Assembly: GCA_944548615.1 (NCBI GenBank)
Contig: OX155951.1
Location: 21,312,648 to 21,376,647 of the forward strand
DNA from: Micropterix aruncella
Taxonomy: Eukaryota; Arthropoda; Insecta; Lepidoptera; Micropterigidae
Reading direction: 5' to 3'
Length of the DNA: 64,000 bases
Both the position numbers and the translations under genes were made by a program. Of this stretch, positions 47,336-61,033 are shown piece after piece (positions within the stretch are counted from its first letter, which is position 1; every line of letters begins with the position of its first letter). The notes under the pieces are model-generated. The model saw only the letters and a list, made by a program, of their open reading frames with translations. It had not been told where the DNA came from and did no database searches.

Positions 47336-47537
47336 TTGGAATGTACTCATTTATTGACATTCGGAGATTTGGACATTTATACCACTATTTATTTGATATT
47401 TGGATAGTTAAGGTACCCTATGATACTTGGAATGCCAATACCACATACTTCTAAATCAGTTCGAGCGTTTAGAAACGAAAATCATACATAGGTGAACCTT
47501 GAACACATTACACTCCCTTTTTATTAGGCAGCCGTGT
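47336..47537 (+). mobile_element. ACACGACTGCC MITE, copy M4 (5'-deleted)
   Basis: Retains TTTGGATAGTTAAGGTAC, CTTCTAAATCAGTTCGAGCG and the right end GGCAGCCGTGT. The left half is missing. Confidence 0.7.
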
Positions 47538-47734
47538 GAAAATACAATGCCTGGATGTGCTAGGTGCCCTGAGGGATATCAGGTAATTAGCCATATTAAA
47601 TAGAAAATAACTCAGAAACGGCTCATAATTGAGATCAGTCGCTCCGGTAATAAATGTTCTACATAAAGAGGTCTTTCCATTGGTATATAATTCACAGCTA
47701 TTAAAAGGGGGCCCAGCAAGCCCATTCTCTTTTT

Positions 47735-48431
47735 ACAAGCTTTATATTAACTTACAATGTTTGTATGTAAGTTGTTCGTTTTAAAATTTGCAAACCATTT
47801 TCAACCACTCGCTGGTGTCCCATTGAGCTGAAATTTGGCACACTTATTAAGTTCGGTGATAATGCAATATTATGTCACCATCGAGCTGATTTGATGTTCG
47901 AGCCGGGATGTAGAGACTGGAACTCCCTGACGACAAATGGTAGGATAGACGAATTTGGGCTAGTATGTTTTATTATCCCGAGTACTTTCCATTACACATG
48001 ATGATGAGGATCTGAAGATGGAGCCGGGAGATTGCAACTGAAACTCCCTGATGGAAAGTGCTGAGATAGTCGTGTTAAGAATCGTTTGTTTTGTTGTCTT
48101 GAGTACTTTCCATTACACACGATGACGAGGATCTGAAGATGGAGCCGGGAGATTGCCACTGAAACTCCCTGATGGAAAGTGCTAAGATAGTCGTGTTAAG
48201 GCTCGTTTGTTTTGTTGTCTTGAGTACTTTCCATTACACACGATGACGAGGATCTGAAGATGGAGCCGGGAGATTGCCACTGAAACTCCCTGATGGAAAG
48301 TGCTAAGATAGTCGTGTTAAGGCTCGTTTGTTTTGTTGTCTTGAGTACTTTCCATTACACACGATGACGAGAGTATGAAGATGGAGCCGGGAGATTGCCA
48401 ATGGAACTCCCTGATGGGAAATAAAGCTTGT
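47735..48431. mobile_element. Helentron/DINE-like element with four 121-bp units, copy X2
   Basis: Ends ACAAGCTTTAT / ATAAAGCTTGT, each beside T runs. The array begins at 47980, with units at 47980, 48101, 48222 and 48343 (exact 121-bp spacing; the last is partial). The unit starts GAGTACTTTCCATTACACA and contains GATGGAGCCGGGAGATTGCC. The inner units are nearly identical while the first is more diverged, as expected of recent array expansion. Same family as X1. Confidence 0.7.
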
Positions 48432-48903
48432 TTTTTTATGAACAATGTTTGGAATCTCCACATTGCGTTTCGTACTAAAATTATGGTTGCCAAATTTTAT
48501 TGTAGTCCGACATTGAGCAATCTAATTTTCTATATAATCAAAGGCACTGCCTAAATATGAATCTAAGCATTTTCAGTACTTTCGAGTATTTATTATGTAG
48601 ATATCGACCTAGATTGCTCATTGTGCGTCAATGCGAAAGGCGAAAGGAACAGTAACGGGATTAAAAGCGTGAACGTGAAGCAATTCCGATGAAAATCTCC
48701 CGCTCGGGGAGCGTCGTAAAGTGCCGAGCAGCGTCTACGTCGACTCTATCGTCCGTGCAAGATCTATTTTATTGTTCCGTGACCTGCTACGTGAGGGGTT
48801 TATAGGTCAGACTGTAAAATGAGGTCTAAATATGCAGTTTTAGCATCTTTCATGGTAATTAGATGGAGAGTAATACTTAAATAGTGTCCGAGATTGTGTT
48901 TTT
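48432..48903. other. Unassigned spacer
   Basis: Nothing recognised. Confidence 0.4.
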
Positions 48904-49294
48904 ACAAGACTGCCCAACAAAAAAGGAGTTTAATGTGTTCAGGATTCATCTATGAATGTTTTCCGTTTCATTATTCTACCGTATCTTCTAAACACTTGAA
49001 CCTATTCAGAAATGTGTAGTATTGTTAGAATTGTTATGTCATCCCGAGTATCATAGGGTATATTTTCTGTCCAAATATCAAATAAATAGTTATCTAAATG
49101 TATAAATCTCCAAGTGGCGATAAATTTACGTAAATATATCGTATTTAGTGTCAAATGAAAAGTCTGATTGTCTACATTCCGGAATTATATATGTATCTAT
49201 ACGGATAAATAAATAAACCACAGACATTTCATAAAACACCCTAATAAAAATAATTTTAAATACAATAGTTCACTTTCTGTAACGGCAGTCGTGT
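48904..49294 (-). mobile_element. ACACGACTGCC MITE, copy M5
   Basis: Full-length copy in reverse orientation, with ends ACAAGACTGCCC and GGCAGTCGTGT. It lies only 473 bp from X2. Confidence 0.8.
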
Positions 49295-50576
49295 TTATTA
49301 TTCTTTTTAATATATTTTCTTGCTACTATGTGTAATGCATCAATTGCGAGCTACATAAAGGGAAAGACTCGCTTTTTTTCATTTACATGAGACACCAAAA
49401 AAACAGTGTAGTGTGTATATGAATGTATGTGATTAATAATTTAACAATTTCATACTATATTAATTACGAATATCTATTAAATCATATTCTCCTCTATTTT
49501 ATACATTTCTACTATCAAATGGTAATATACTAAAATGTCTACCATAGCAGTTATCAAAAGTAGTAAAAATATTTGCTTTTCTAAGAATGCGACGCGTCAG
49601 CCACCAATTCGGCAGAAGGGATGGTCGTGCCATTCTATAATATAATCTACGGTTAATATATTTAAATAAAGTGTATATTAAACATGGCACTTAAAGTGAA
49701 CTCGCCTTATTACAGGAGTGCCTAGCAAGGCGGGCTCGAATGTACTTTTCTGCGCACATTAGAAAAATAAAATTACAATTTTACATACATTTATTTTATG
49801 TGGTATTTAACCTAGGCTCAGGCAGATGTATATCTAACATTTTGAAGCAATAAACTAGTTCCCTCAAATTGAAAGTGTATGTACGTAATAAAAACTTAAT
49901 AATTAAAATTGTTGCTTTATCTACGCTAGCTTAAAATGGAATCATGTTGATAGATAATAAACAACAAGTATTTTTTTTATTTTGAAAGGGTTACGTTTTT
50001 ACAGTAACACAAACAAAATAACTTTTACTGTAACCGTTAATCAAATGGTGACCGTTTTGCAATTAGAGAATATGTAGAATATTGAAATGTAGAATTTGAA
50101 TATTTTTTGTTTTACTAACTTATTATTTATCAATATCCATTTTAATTATACAGATAATACGGATATATCTTTATAACATGGCCAACGATTCAAATGGCAG
50201 GAACTGCTTTCATAAATGTTTATAAAACATCACGATTTTATGATGTAGTTAACGTCTGGGATGCGATACTAAAACGACTTAGTTTTGCATTAATCTTGTA
50301 TAGGAAAAAAGAACAATCATTTGTTTATTTAAATAAATATTTTAGATATTATTCCTATTGTTATTACTTAGGCGTAGGAAAAAAGGTACAAGTTCATGGA
50401 TTTTACTACCTCACTGGTTGGCCTGTGTCAAGGTAGTAACAAGTACCTTTATTTATAAACTATTGTAGCAAAATAGTATCAGAGATCAGGTGTTGATATG
50501 TTTATTATTTGGTCAAAATAATGTTAAAAATAAATAGAATATGATTATAATATATCTAAATGCAATTTGATTATAT
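49295..50576. other. AT-rich DNA
   Basis: Nothing recognised. Confidence 0.4.
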
Positions 50577-50945
50577 ATACTCGTACTCCTCCTTATGGAG
50601 CCCGTCTCTGGAATGCTTTACCCGCACATGTAAGGTCAGCACCGAATTTTTATTGTTTCAAACGCAGGATTAAAAAACGCTACTTCCTTTTCCCTACCCT
50701 TCCCCTTTCACTGCGTCATTATAGGTTTTTTGTTTATATTTTTAATTTCTTGTTTTATTTTTTGCTGGATTTAATTGTTAGGTACATTTGATACGAGTTG
50801 CCTTTATACATTGAATGTATTAATAATTTATCATTATTTTTACCGTAAAACGTGTTGTCCCATTAGGTTAAGGTTAGCTGTAAGGTATTGCTTCAGTGCA
50901 ATAGGCTCGCCCATTTTTGTGATCAAAAAAAGAATTTTATTATTA
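50577..50945 (+). mobile_element. CR1/Jockey-type LINE 3' end
   Basis: A short coding stretch reads GARLWNALPAHVRSAPNFYC then FKRRIKKRYF, the typical C-terminus of CR1/Jockey ORF2 proteins. A 3' UTR follows with CCCATTAGGTTAAGGTTAGC and GCAATAGGCTCGCCC, then a TTATTATTA tail. The same 3' UTR occurs at 13296-13478. It is 5'-truncated. The family differs from the LINE at 38.9-40.4 kb, which has a TTTGAA tail. Confidence 0.75.
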
Positions 50946-51800
50946 TGATTATATGATAGATAGCCATAAAACTAAATAATGTATAATTATTATAATATAT
51001 TAGACAGCCATAAAAAAAATAATATATTAAATTAAAAAAAAACACATTTGGACAAAAGTGACAAAGCCCCTTTCTGCAATTAGCGATTCAAAAATCTGTA
51101 AGCCCAACAGAAATTACTTTTTTACCCAATAGAGCATGCACGTATTAGTAATAACGCATATTTAAAAATACCTTTCTCTTCACTAAATTAACGCGATGGA
51201 AAGTCAAATTCAACGATTCACTTATTCAGAAACAAAGTAGGTCACATGTCAAAACCGTCAGACCAATAGCCATCAACCCAACGCAGCTACCTAATGACAA
51301 AGGCAAAAGTCAAATAATGGAGAGTTGACATAATCTGGCATGCAAACATTCACCATGCGGGTGATGACATATGAGCGGAGAGCTGGCAGGTCAACGACTC
51401 CCAAGTACTCGGTGAAAGGGATTGACTTCAATACGCGGTGGCTTCAATCGTCGCATTCTATCGCTGGATATTTATTTGTCAGTACATAAATCGGTGGTTA
51501 ATTATGAAGCGGCATGCGATCGTAAAGAATGGTCATTGTTGGATTTTTTATGACGGTGCGATTTGATCTGGATTGTGGAGGAATGTTTTTGGTTGGCATA
51601 TTATGACGCACGTAATCATAAGTGTACAATTGGTCAGCAAAAAGTGGGTGGGCTGAGTCAGGGCGCACGGCCGTTGATTTAACCTCATCATCAGTATTTG
51701 AGTCGACAAACCCTGATAATGGCACGTGACTCCTTACTAGATCTGGCGTCGCAGGGCTCTATACCCTGCGGCAGGTATCTTTGTAGCGACTACTCCTGTG
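50946..51800. other. AT-rich DNA
   Basis: Nothing recognised. Confidence 0.4.
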
Positions 51801-52195
51801 TAGGGGTGGACTTCCATGTCCGATATAACGAAAATATCGATGGTTAGAGATCGATGTTCGATGTTTTTTTACATTGGTGGTCCCTTAGCGATGTTTTGGC
51901 ACCATCGATGTTCCTACGTCGATATTTCTCACCTATACATTATATTTTCTTTTACTTACGAATAATGATATTTTATCGAAGTTGACATTTTTAAACACTT
52001 TAAAGGACTAATTTTGGAAAAGAATTGGTCAAACATTGCCATTTCATATTTTTAATTTATATTTCATTACTTTTTTTCAATTGTTTTATTTTTAACACCT
52101 GTCTTGAATTATACATAATATTACTGTAGTCATCTCTATTATTGATTTTATTACAAGAAATCTTATACAGACTCTAACGGAGTCTAGTGAACGAT
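51801..52195. mobile_element. hAT-type element, truncated second copy
   Basis: Matches the reverse complement of 15520-15936: TAGGGGTGGAC end, ATCGATGGTTAGAGATCGATG, CACCATCGATGTTCC, and AT-rich interior phrases TTTAAACACTTTAAA.GAC and ACATTGCCATTTC. It breaks off at a (TACA)n/(TA)n microsatellite, so the second end is lost. Confidence 0.7.
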
Positions 52196-52206
52196 GTTAA
52201 TTAATA

Positions 52207-52412
<206 letters not shown>

Positions 52413-52858
52413 AATGAAGTATTTTATTTTTATTTTCATTTAATAGCTGGCTGATAGCGAGCCCTGCAATCGTATATCGTCCTTTTAAAGAGTGGATATA
52501 TTCGAATGTCATTCCGCATTTAAGAGACGATTGATTGTGATTTTTTTCATTGTTTTTGTTTAAATTTGTCTTTAATAAAGACATTTTATTTTGGTTTGCA
52601 CAAGGATACGCTTTGTTTTTGAGATGTGGATGAAGGGCGATCGTTCGCTAGCGATAAAGGGATCCCATTAAACCTACAGTGTACCGTCGAAAGTGGTACT
52701 CATCCAAAAATACATCTCGTTTAAACAATAAGCATTTCCCAGTCCAGTCCGGGAAAACCTTCCAGCTATGTAAGTGGCTTTTATTATTTTAATTTTTTCA
52801 TCAAAGTGTCATCCTTTAAAACGAATTCTTTAAAAAAAGATTTTACAAAAAACCAATC

Positions 52859-53454
<596 letters not shown>

Positions 53455-53575
53455 CTGTTCTTCAATTGTGATTCTTCGGTCTGCTAAAATGATATCATGG
53501 GCTTTTTGACTTTTTCTTCAGTAGTGACGGTGGTTGAACGACTATGTCTTGTTGATTTTCATAGGATATTCTTCA
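53455..53575 (-). pseudogene. Possible mariner HTH-linker fragment
   Basis: The minus strand gives RHSRSTTVTTEEKVKK and, after a one-base shift, AHDIILADRRITIEE. This resembles the linker and second HTH of mariner transposases. The fragment is about 40 codons with one frameshift. No catalytic domain is nearby. Confidence 0.45.
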
Positions 53576-55745
53576 ACTTTTAAACTCGCGTCACTACCAC
53601 AACACAAGACACTGCACAGTCCCCTTAGGTCACAGTTTAATCAGTATGGCCGCAAAAAGTCATGGTATTATATGTCAATATAAAAACCTAACATATTTGC
53701 ATTCTTGGTTTTTCTCAGTTTTTATTTTAGCTGTAACTTTTTTCCTAAAATTATTTGAAATTGACGATCATAGTAATACACGACATTCATGAAAAGAGCT
53801 TTCCAACGATATATGTCCGGTCGTTATTGGTCGTTGGGGACGTTTTGCACCATCCTCCTTTTTTGACTCGCTTCAAGAAAAAGCGTCCTGGTGGTTGATA
53901 GTTGGTTTTCGTACATAACTATATCTCAAAATAAGACCGCATATAATGTATCACACATGGTCTAATTACGTTTCCACCACTCAAAGCGTAGCGTCGCGAA
54001 GCAACTGCGCCAATTTATATCGTTAATTAATATCGTTAACGCTGGAATAATGTCGGGTAAAATTACTCCGTGTTTGTACGCGTTTACACGATCGCAGCTA
54101 ATTTACGGCTCGCTCCTTCAATAAATAGAAAAGCCTTCTAACCGGGTTTAAGCTCTATTTAATCTAGTTACTGCTTTAATGAGTTATGTATACGCGTTTG
54201 TAGTCGATAACAATACATTTTCTGTTTGTCAGCGAACATAATATTATCGTCGTTTTTTATTTCTATCTAGAATATGTAGACGTTGATTTATCGCGATGTG
54301 TGTTCAGAAGAAGTATGACAAATAAATAGGCACCGTTTGCAATATCCAAATTTCTTCCAATAACGCCAGAAATAAATGTCGAACGAGAGACTTTTAAAAA
54401 TCACGTCACCTCATCACCTTCTCAACATTAACACCCTCGGATCCAAAAATGAATGTTGAGAAGACGGAAATCGATTGCCTGAAAAAATCCGTCATGGTGA
54501 AGTTCAAAGTTCAGAGTCTTTTGTTTAAGTAAGTCGACGCATTTTCCATAGGCTTCATAGTCTCCGGCAGCTTCAGTCATTTCCCCTGTTTTACTGTTTC
54601 AATATTATAAGGAACACTGTTATAATAGTATGAGGCAATAGGGAATTATTGCAGTTTTTATTGCTTTATTTTAAAGGTTTTAAAGGTGACGCATCAAGCG
54701 TGCGAGGAAATGATATTCTTTGTCGTTTTTACTTTTAGGACAGAAAAAGACCATGAATACATGAAAAAGACCTCGACCTTGCAAAAAAGCATGTGGTTCT
54801 ATTTTTTATATATTGCTAACTGTACCAATAAGTAGAGACTAAGTTCACAGATTTGAAAGACCTGTGCAAACTGCGCAATACTAAAAAACAAAAGTCAATT
54901 CATTGTTTTTTCTCAGTGTGCTAGGGATTTCTCATATTCTGGATTCAAATACATTAGTCAAGTCAGAGAAATAACATTCTACTACTCTTAGCCACAATTC
55001 TGTCCCCATTCCCAGACACGCCCATTAGTAGCTAATCTATTTGTTCCGCGCAACTCTCACAGAATAAAAAACCCTAAAATGCCGTCACGGATACCCACTC
55101 ATTAATACAAAAAAGAGTTAATCAGTTCTTCTGTAATCCCTTTGTCATCCGCGGCACGGTAAGAAGTTAACGGTGCTTCGGGTCACTTGTAAGACTTTCG
55201 TATAAAAAGCCGCAGCGGCTTAAAGAAATAATCCCCATTCGTTTTAACGGTCAATAAAAACTGGAAGTGAAAGGTATCAAGTTAAATAGGCGCTTACCAG
55301 GGGGCGTGATACCACAATAGTATTAAAGAGATGATCGACGTGTTTAACCTAGTTAGCGGCACAAATCGTGCGCAAACTATGTGGTTGTACTTCAAGCAGA
55401 TACTGACGCCCGGATAGATAAATAGGTATACTGCAGAGTTTCAGTAGTAAGAATATGGTAAGGTTTGAGCGGTGATCGGAAACCCAAAATGTGATTTCTG
55501 AATACTGCGCAGCTGGAGACATGCTACCTGGGAACGACCATATCTGTGAGTCTATAAGTGAATCCCTCGATAAGGAACCAATTTAAATTTTAGACTCAAA
55601 AAAGTTGATCATTGCCTTGGACATTACGGCTTTAAACTGACTTCCAAAAAGGCGCGACTACTCCTACAATGTAAGCGGTGAATGTGTTTTATTATAATTT
55701 CATTATATTGTCTGGTTAATTCTCTAGGGCCGCACGTAGCCACAT
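53576..55745. other. Unassigned DNA
   Basis: No gene recognised in about 2.2 kb. Confidence 0.4.
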
Positions 55746-55747
55746 TT

Positions 55748-55753
55748 TTTATT
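55748..55753 (-). terminator. Candidate poly(A) signal AATAAA
   Basis: AATAAA on the minus strand, about 51 nt past the stop codon of the candidate exon 55804-55971. The motif is common by chance in AT-rich DNA, so it counts only with that exon. Confidence 0.3.
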
Positions 55754-55803
55754 TAGGCCCTAAATTAATTACAATTAATTAAAACGTGAGAACCCTCTGA
55801 GAA

Positions 55804-55971
55804 TTACGCTAAATATTCTTTGCCATTAACACCCTTATACCACCACTGCGTAAAGATATTATTCTGTGCTAGCACTGCATTAGAACGTTTAGTATGCGCC
55901 TGGTCGCTGGCGCGAGCGGACGTAGAATCTGCGCTTGACGCTTCGTCAACGCTGGTTTTTTTTTCCAAATC
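55804..55971 (-). CDS. Candidate terminal coding exon of an unknown gene
   Basis: The minus strand shows a good splice acceptor (TTGTCAATTTTGCAG, ending at 55972) followed by a 56-codon frame ending in TAA at 55804. The peptide starts DLEKKTSVDEASSAD and ends FTQWWYKGVNGKEYLA. It is serine/alanine-rich in the first half, with an aromatic, charged end. GC content is clearly above the flanking DNA, and a candidate AATAAA lies about 51 nt downstream. The frame also stays open upstream through the presumed intron to an ATG at 56070 (88 codons in all), so an intronless small gene is an alternative. I do not recognise the protein and find no upstream exon. Confidence 0.3.
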   Translation of the reverse strand, partial: DLEKKTSVDEASSADSTSARASDQAHTKRSNAVLAQNNIFTQWWYKGVNGKEYLA

Positions 55972-56070
55972 CTGCAAAATTGACAAATTAACACAATTAA
56001 CAAAGTAACAAATTGACCCAGCTTTTTTTTCGCGTGTCCGCCCATTTCGGATATTTTTCTGAGGTCTCAT

Positions 56071-58204
56071 GGCGCGTTAATATATTAACTATAATAGACA
56101 CCTTTTAGCGATTTGCGCTCGCCTTTAAAAGTGCCAAACAAAAAATAAGAATCAAAGGAGAGTAACATTTTATCTCAAACAGAAGCGTTTCTCTGAAACT
56201 TTAATTCTCTGGCGAAGAGCAATAGACTCGAAAGACAGGGTCTGAAAATATGTTATGACGTTATAAACTACATATCTCAAAAATGTAGTTCTTTTGGCGT
56301 CATTTATATCTTTTGTTTTATTTCAAAATCACAAAAACGAAAGTAACCTAGAAACTAAGAATTATTGTATTTAGATAAATTGAATCATCGTCAAATGAAA
56401 TACTCCACGCGGCCACTTTTTACAAGTGAGAAAAAAAACCGGAAAATTTTGTTAGACAATCTCAGTTTTAGTGCCTAGAAGGATGTTCCATTTAACGAGG
56501 GACTGATTTATATTAAAAATTCCAACATTGGAACAGTTTGAGAGTCCGAAAATCCAAAATAAGCCTAACCTTGTGTTGTTTTAATAATTTCTCTAAATCA
56601 ATTTCAAGCAAATTTTTACAAAACAACTTAATTTTTGTAAAACAACTTTACAAAAATTTTACAAAAATGTAGCAAATTTTACAACACATTTTTACATAAA
56701 AAATGATCCAAAGCATTATTATTAAACACCATCATCTTCGTCTATATCTCACGTTAGCCAGCCATATATTTGCTTGTAAATATCGATAGTTTCTTGATTT
56801 TGTGGATTTTTTTCAAACACTTGTTTATTGGGATTTTTCTATTATATGCTTTATGAATGAGTAAATGTGTAACAATATTTATCAACCGGCAATTTGCCCA
56901 GTCGGAATGTACTTTAAATCATGCTTCCACTGTAAGGGTCAGGCCTTTACAGTGACACACGTATCGTTAAAATAGAAAATTTCTCTGAATTCTGTAATAT
57001 TGAAAGCTGCTTTTTTAACTCTTAGTATTTATTCCATTTGGTTACTTCCGATATTAACTTCTTCGTGAAGTATTTCGGTGATCTGTATCGGCAAGTAAAT
57101 TCAATTTATTTTTCAGCATGTGTTTTACATTTACAAAGATTCTGTTTGCATGAATTAAATGAGTTATCATTGTCATAATAGACTGTGATGCCAGGTAACA
57201 AATTTTTCCCTCTCAGAAGGAATGTTTAAATCAACACTAGTCCGAAACTAGTGGCATTTTAAAATACATTCTAAAATAGGATTGTTGCCTATTAAATAGT
57301 ATAGAAGGAGTAGACTAATGCTGATATAATATTAGTATGACATACATATTATGTGTATTGGGATAAAAACTGCATTTTTAATACACTCTGCCCAAAAAGT
57401 GGACAAATGTGGTCTTAAAAAAATCTGACATATTACTAAAATAAAGAGATTTCAAATAATTATTTCACCAATTATTATCCCATATATTATTATCTCCTGT
57501 CTAAAATGTATTTCGAGCAAAAGCTACTCGATAAAGGCGAGGCCCACCTATTATATTCTGGAAGCGTTCCGTAGCGGTATACGCGAAAATCCAGCGGAAA
57601 ATATGCGACCCAATTTGCGAAAGATAATGTTTGCCGTCGCTCGTAGCGGAGTTCATCAAAATTCAACGACTACACAGATGAGCAGGGTGCTTTATGCGGC
57701 TGGAAAATTCTAAGAGTTGCATGTACAAGTATGAGCATGTGCCGTTATTATGGAGTAACGCCGTGTATAGTATAATGTTGCTCTTTGCATACGTTGGAAT
57801 GTTATTAATGTGAACAAAAAATATGCAAACACAGTCCAATATGCCTGAAAGGCCATTGTTAATTTTAAGTGCCCCTCTCCCACCCCCCCCCCCCCCCCCG
57901 TGCTTTATTTATATAGGCGTCCTCTAGAGCCAATGAAAATTTATCGTTTTCCTTTTAGTACATAGGTATAATGATATTTTATTCCGAAAACAGACAGTTT
58001 CAACAAAGTTATACATACAAGTATATCACATACTAAAGATACATTAACTGATTATAATATGTTTCCAAATGGTAAGTGTATTTATAAGCAACTTTATATA
58101 TTAGGCTCATAGATTTGTAGGTTCTAACTACATATACATAGTAAACTGGCAATATGTCCTATCTGATTTTTCTTACATTATGGTTTTAAATAGCATACTG
58201 TCCC
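56071..58204. other. AT-rich DNA with a C homopolymer
   Basis: No gene recognised. A run of 17 C lies at about 57883-57899. About 57530-57700 is GC-richer and unassigned. Confidence 0.4.
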
Positions 58205-58464
58205 AAAAGATATATAGATTCGTTTATTTAACACTAAACACGACATATTTATGTTAATTTATTGACATTTGAACAACTATATACTTTACGATATTTTGAC
58301 AGATAAGGTACTTATGACACTCGGGATGACATAGCGGTTCTAACAATACCATATATTTCTAAATCGGCTCTAGCGTTTAGAAGCTATAGGGAAATGAAGA
58401 AATGGAAAACATACATAGATGAACCCTGAACACATTACACTCCTTTTTTGTTGGGCAGTCGTAT
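58205..58464 (+). mobile_element. ACACGACTGCC MITE, copy M6 (5'-truncated)
   Basis: Retains AACACTAAACACGACATATTT, CTCGGGATGACATAGCGG and the right end GGGCAGTCGTAT. Confidence 0.7.
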
Positions 58465-58722
58465 AAAACGTCCCAAACTACTATTGACAAACACGCCACG
58501 CTATATTTGTATCTATCTACTATACGTGAATTCATCGACTTATGGATTGACTTGATAACAATAAAAACTTGAAATTTTAAATAGGTTTAATTCTGTTTTC
58601 CTAAATCCAACCCTTGCTAGCTACGATGTAAGCCCGCGACTTAAGAAATCCTTAGATTTTCCTCTGTCGTTTCAGTAGGAGCTTTTTAGGATCGCGCCTG
58701 AGGGATATATTGCAAGTGACAC
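58465..58722. other. Unassigned spacer
   Basis: Nothing recognised. Confidence 0.4.
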
Positions 58723-59728
58723 GGGCAACTTCCACCAACACCGGTTTAAAAATATAATCACGGTTAAAAGCACAAACCATGGTTAAATCCTTAATTCGCT
58801 TACACCGTTGGTTAATTTCCTTAACCGTTAAGCTAACGTTGGTTAATTTACCCAACCGAGCCACGATCCCACGTTACGTTAACGTCCGTTAATCGGCCGT
58901 TAGCGAGAACTGTCACAATGTTGAGATTGCTTTGGTTTCGATTTTGTTATCGTTGTAGCTATCAATGTAATAGTTTTGGTATTTTATATCGTTATGTTCA
59001 TCGACCTCCAGGTTAAACGGCTAAACCGAGTGACTTTGTTGTAAATTTGAAACATAGACCCTTGAGGGGTCGTATAATAAACATAATAAATTGTAAATTA
59101 TTCAAAAAATTTCAAACATGTGCCCTGCGCGCATGGGCAAAACCTTAAAAATTAGACACAAAGACGCCTGAGAGTTCAAGTAAGCAGTTTGATCCACAGA
59201 AAAGTTCAACAAAAAAAAAACAAAACATTTTCAGTTCACAAACAGTACAAACGACGACCAAAACTTATATTGATATGTGCCCTGCGGACATTGGCTAAAA
59301 GTTTTTGTTTTATATTGTTATCGCTGTGACTGTTTGTTATTGTTGACTCTTCGGCCTAGAGAAACCGTCACTAGCGGTTCCTTCCATGGTTATCCAGGAG
59401 AAAGCTACAATCGACGGTATTGTAATCATAATCCGTACTTGACTATAAGTATTCATAGGCAAATAGTTGAAATAACATAAAACTAACCCAACAAGCCAAT
59501 AAACAAAGGAAAAACACTGAAAAGCTGGGAGCGGTTCGAGACATATCGCAACAATTTTGACAGCTGCGCGTTGCGCTGTGATTGCCTGCCTCAAAAAAAG
59601 CGCTTTTGATACATCCGGCGAAAACGGTTGGTGCAAGCCCTCAAAATTTATCCGGCTGTTAAACTGTCAATCGTGGTAAGATAACGGCGATTAGCAGATG
59701 TTAACGGGCTGGTTGGTGCAAGTCGCCC
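58723..59728. mobile_element. Inverted-repeat element (GGGCRACTTSCACCAAC ends)
   Basis: The left end GGGCAACTTCCACCAAC and the inverted right end GGGCGACTTGCACCAAC match at 15 of 17 positions. The inverted similarity continues (CGGTTTAAAA..., CACGGTTA against CCCGTTAACAT, GCCGTTATC). The 1-kb interior has no long frame. The GGGCGACTTG-type end resembles Harbinger/ISL2EU-like families, but no clear target duplication was found, so the superfamily is open. Confidence 0.6.
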
Positions 59729-60839
59729 TGAATCTATATGCAATTTCGTTCAACGAAACGACCGATTGGTAATAGCAACCGATAGATACGAAGATGGTGA
59801 TATACGATATCTTATACATGAATGCGACAGGATCTTAGGCCCTGGCGGCAAAAGGTAACTTATAGTTTTAAGGTACACCAAATGTACACAAGGTACACTG
59901 TGTACAACGGTAGAAGTTTACAAGGTACACTTTTTATGTGTATTATGTACTTATTTCTCTCAGTACATAATACATATAAAAATCTATCGAAAAGGTATTC
60001 TTATTGATTCCAAAGTAAAAATAAAATAGCTGATATACGTACACTCGGGAGCAATAAATTCGGGTTGCCAATATAACCTTTTAAATCTCGTAAACTAATA
60101 ATCCTAGCTCATTCAATAACTATCACATTAATAATGAATATTGAATACCAGGTATGCTTCTTTTTTGTGGCAGAATTGGTAGACATATTTTCAAAAAATA
60201 ATTTCTTTCGTTTTTAGCCTTTTTGATGATATTACAGCAACCAAGAAAATGTATAAATTTTATTTGAGTAGTATTAAATAGTTCATAAAATACTTTATAT
60301 TTCAATAAGCTAGCATTCTTAGTTTCCGAGATATTAGGGTTTATGTTGGTGACCCGGATTCATTTCTATCGAATGTAAATACACTCGATAGCAATGAACA
60401 AATGTCACAGTTATTCTTTGATGAATAGGACATCACCTGTCTTTTACATTTTATTATTATTTCGTTTCTACAGATCACCAACCCATTTCAAACCCTATGA
60501 TCTTTCAATGATATATATGTACACTGCACTTAACTACACATATGATATATACACTAGTTAGATATGTATTTTTCAATTACTCTATCAAAATTTCAAGATG
60601 GTGGCCATAACGCCCGTAAATACAAAACGTAACAAACAGCTTAAGAAAACGCGTTTCATCGAATAATTAAATTCCCATTTGTGAATTACACGGCTCAAAT
60701 GAAATTTAAGTCTTCGTGAACCGGTAAATGCGAGCTTGTGGTTCCATTATAGCTTCGAAGACGGTAATTAGATTACCTTTAGGGAAGTTGGACTTTTGGG
60801 GTGAGTGTTTACGTGTGCATCAGTGACGAAATACACGCG
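59729..60839. other. AT-rich DNA
   Basis: Nothing recognised. A triplet of similar AGGTACAC phrases lies at 59870-59930. Confidence 0.4.
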
Positions 60840-61033
60840 ATGGTATTAAAAACACTAGGTGACAAGAAAATACTATATTATTACGGCTTATGTTTACGAA
60901 AGAGACAATAGCGAAATTTATAGTTATAATAGAGCCATGGTATTAAAAACACTAGGTGACAAGAAAATACTATATTATTACGGCTTATGTTTACGAAAGA
61001 GACAATAGCGAAATTTATAGTTATAATAGAGCC
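60840..61033. repeat. Exact 97-bp tandem duplication
   Basis: The unit starting ATGGTATTAAAAACACTAGG and ending ATAATAGAGCC occurs at 60840-60936 and 60937-61033 with no difference that I can see. Confidence 0.95.
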
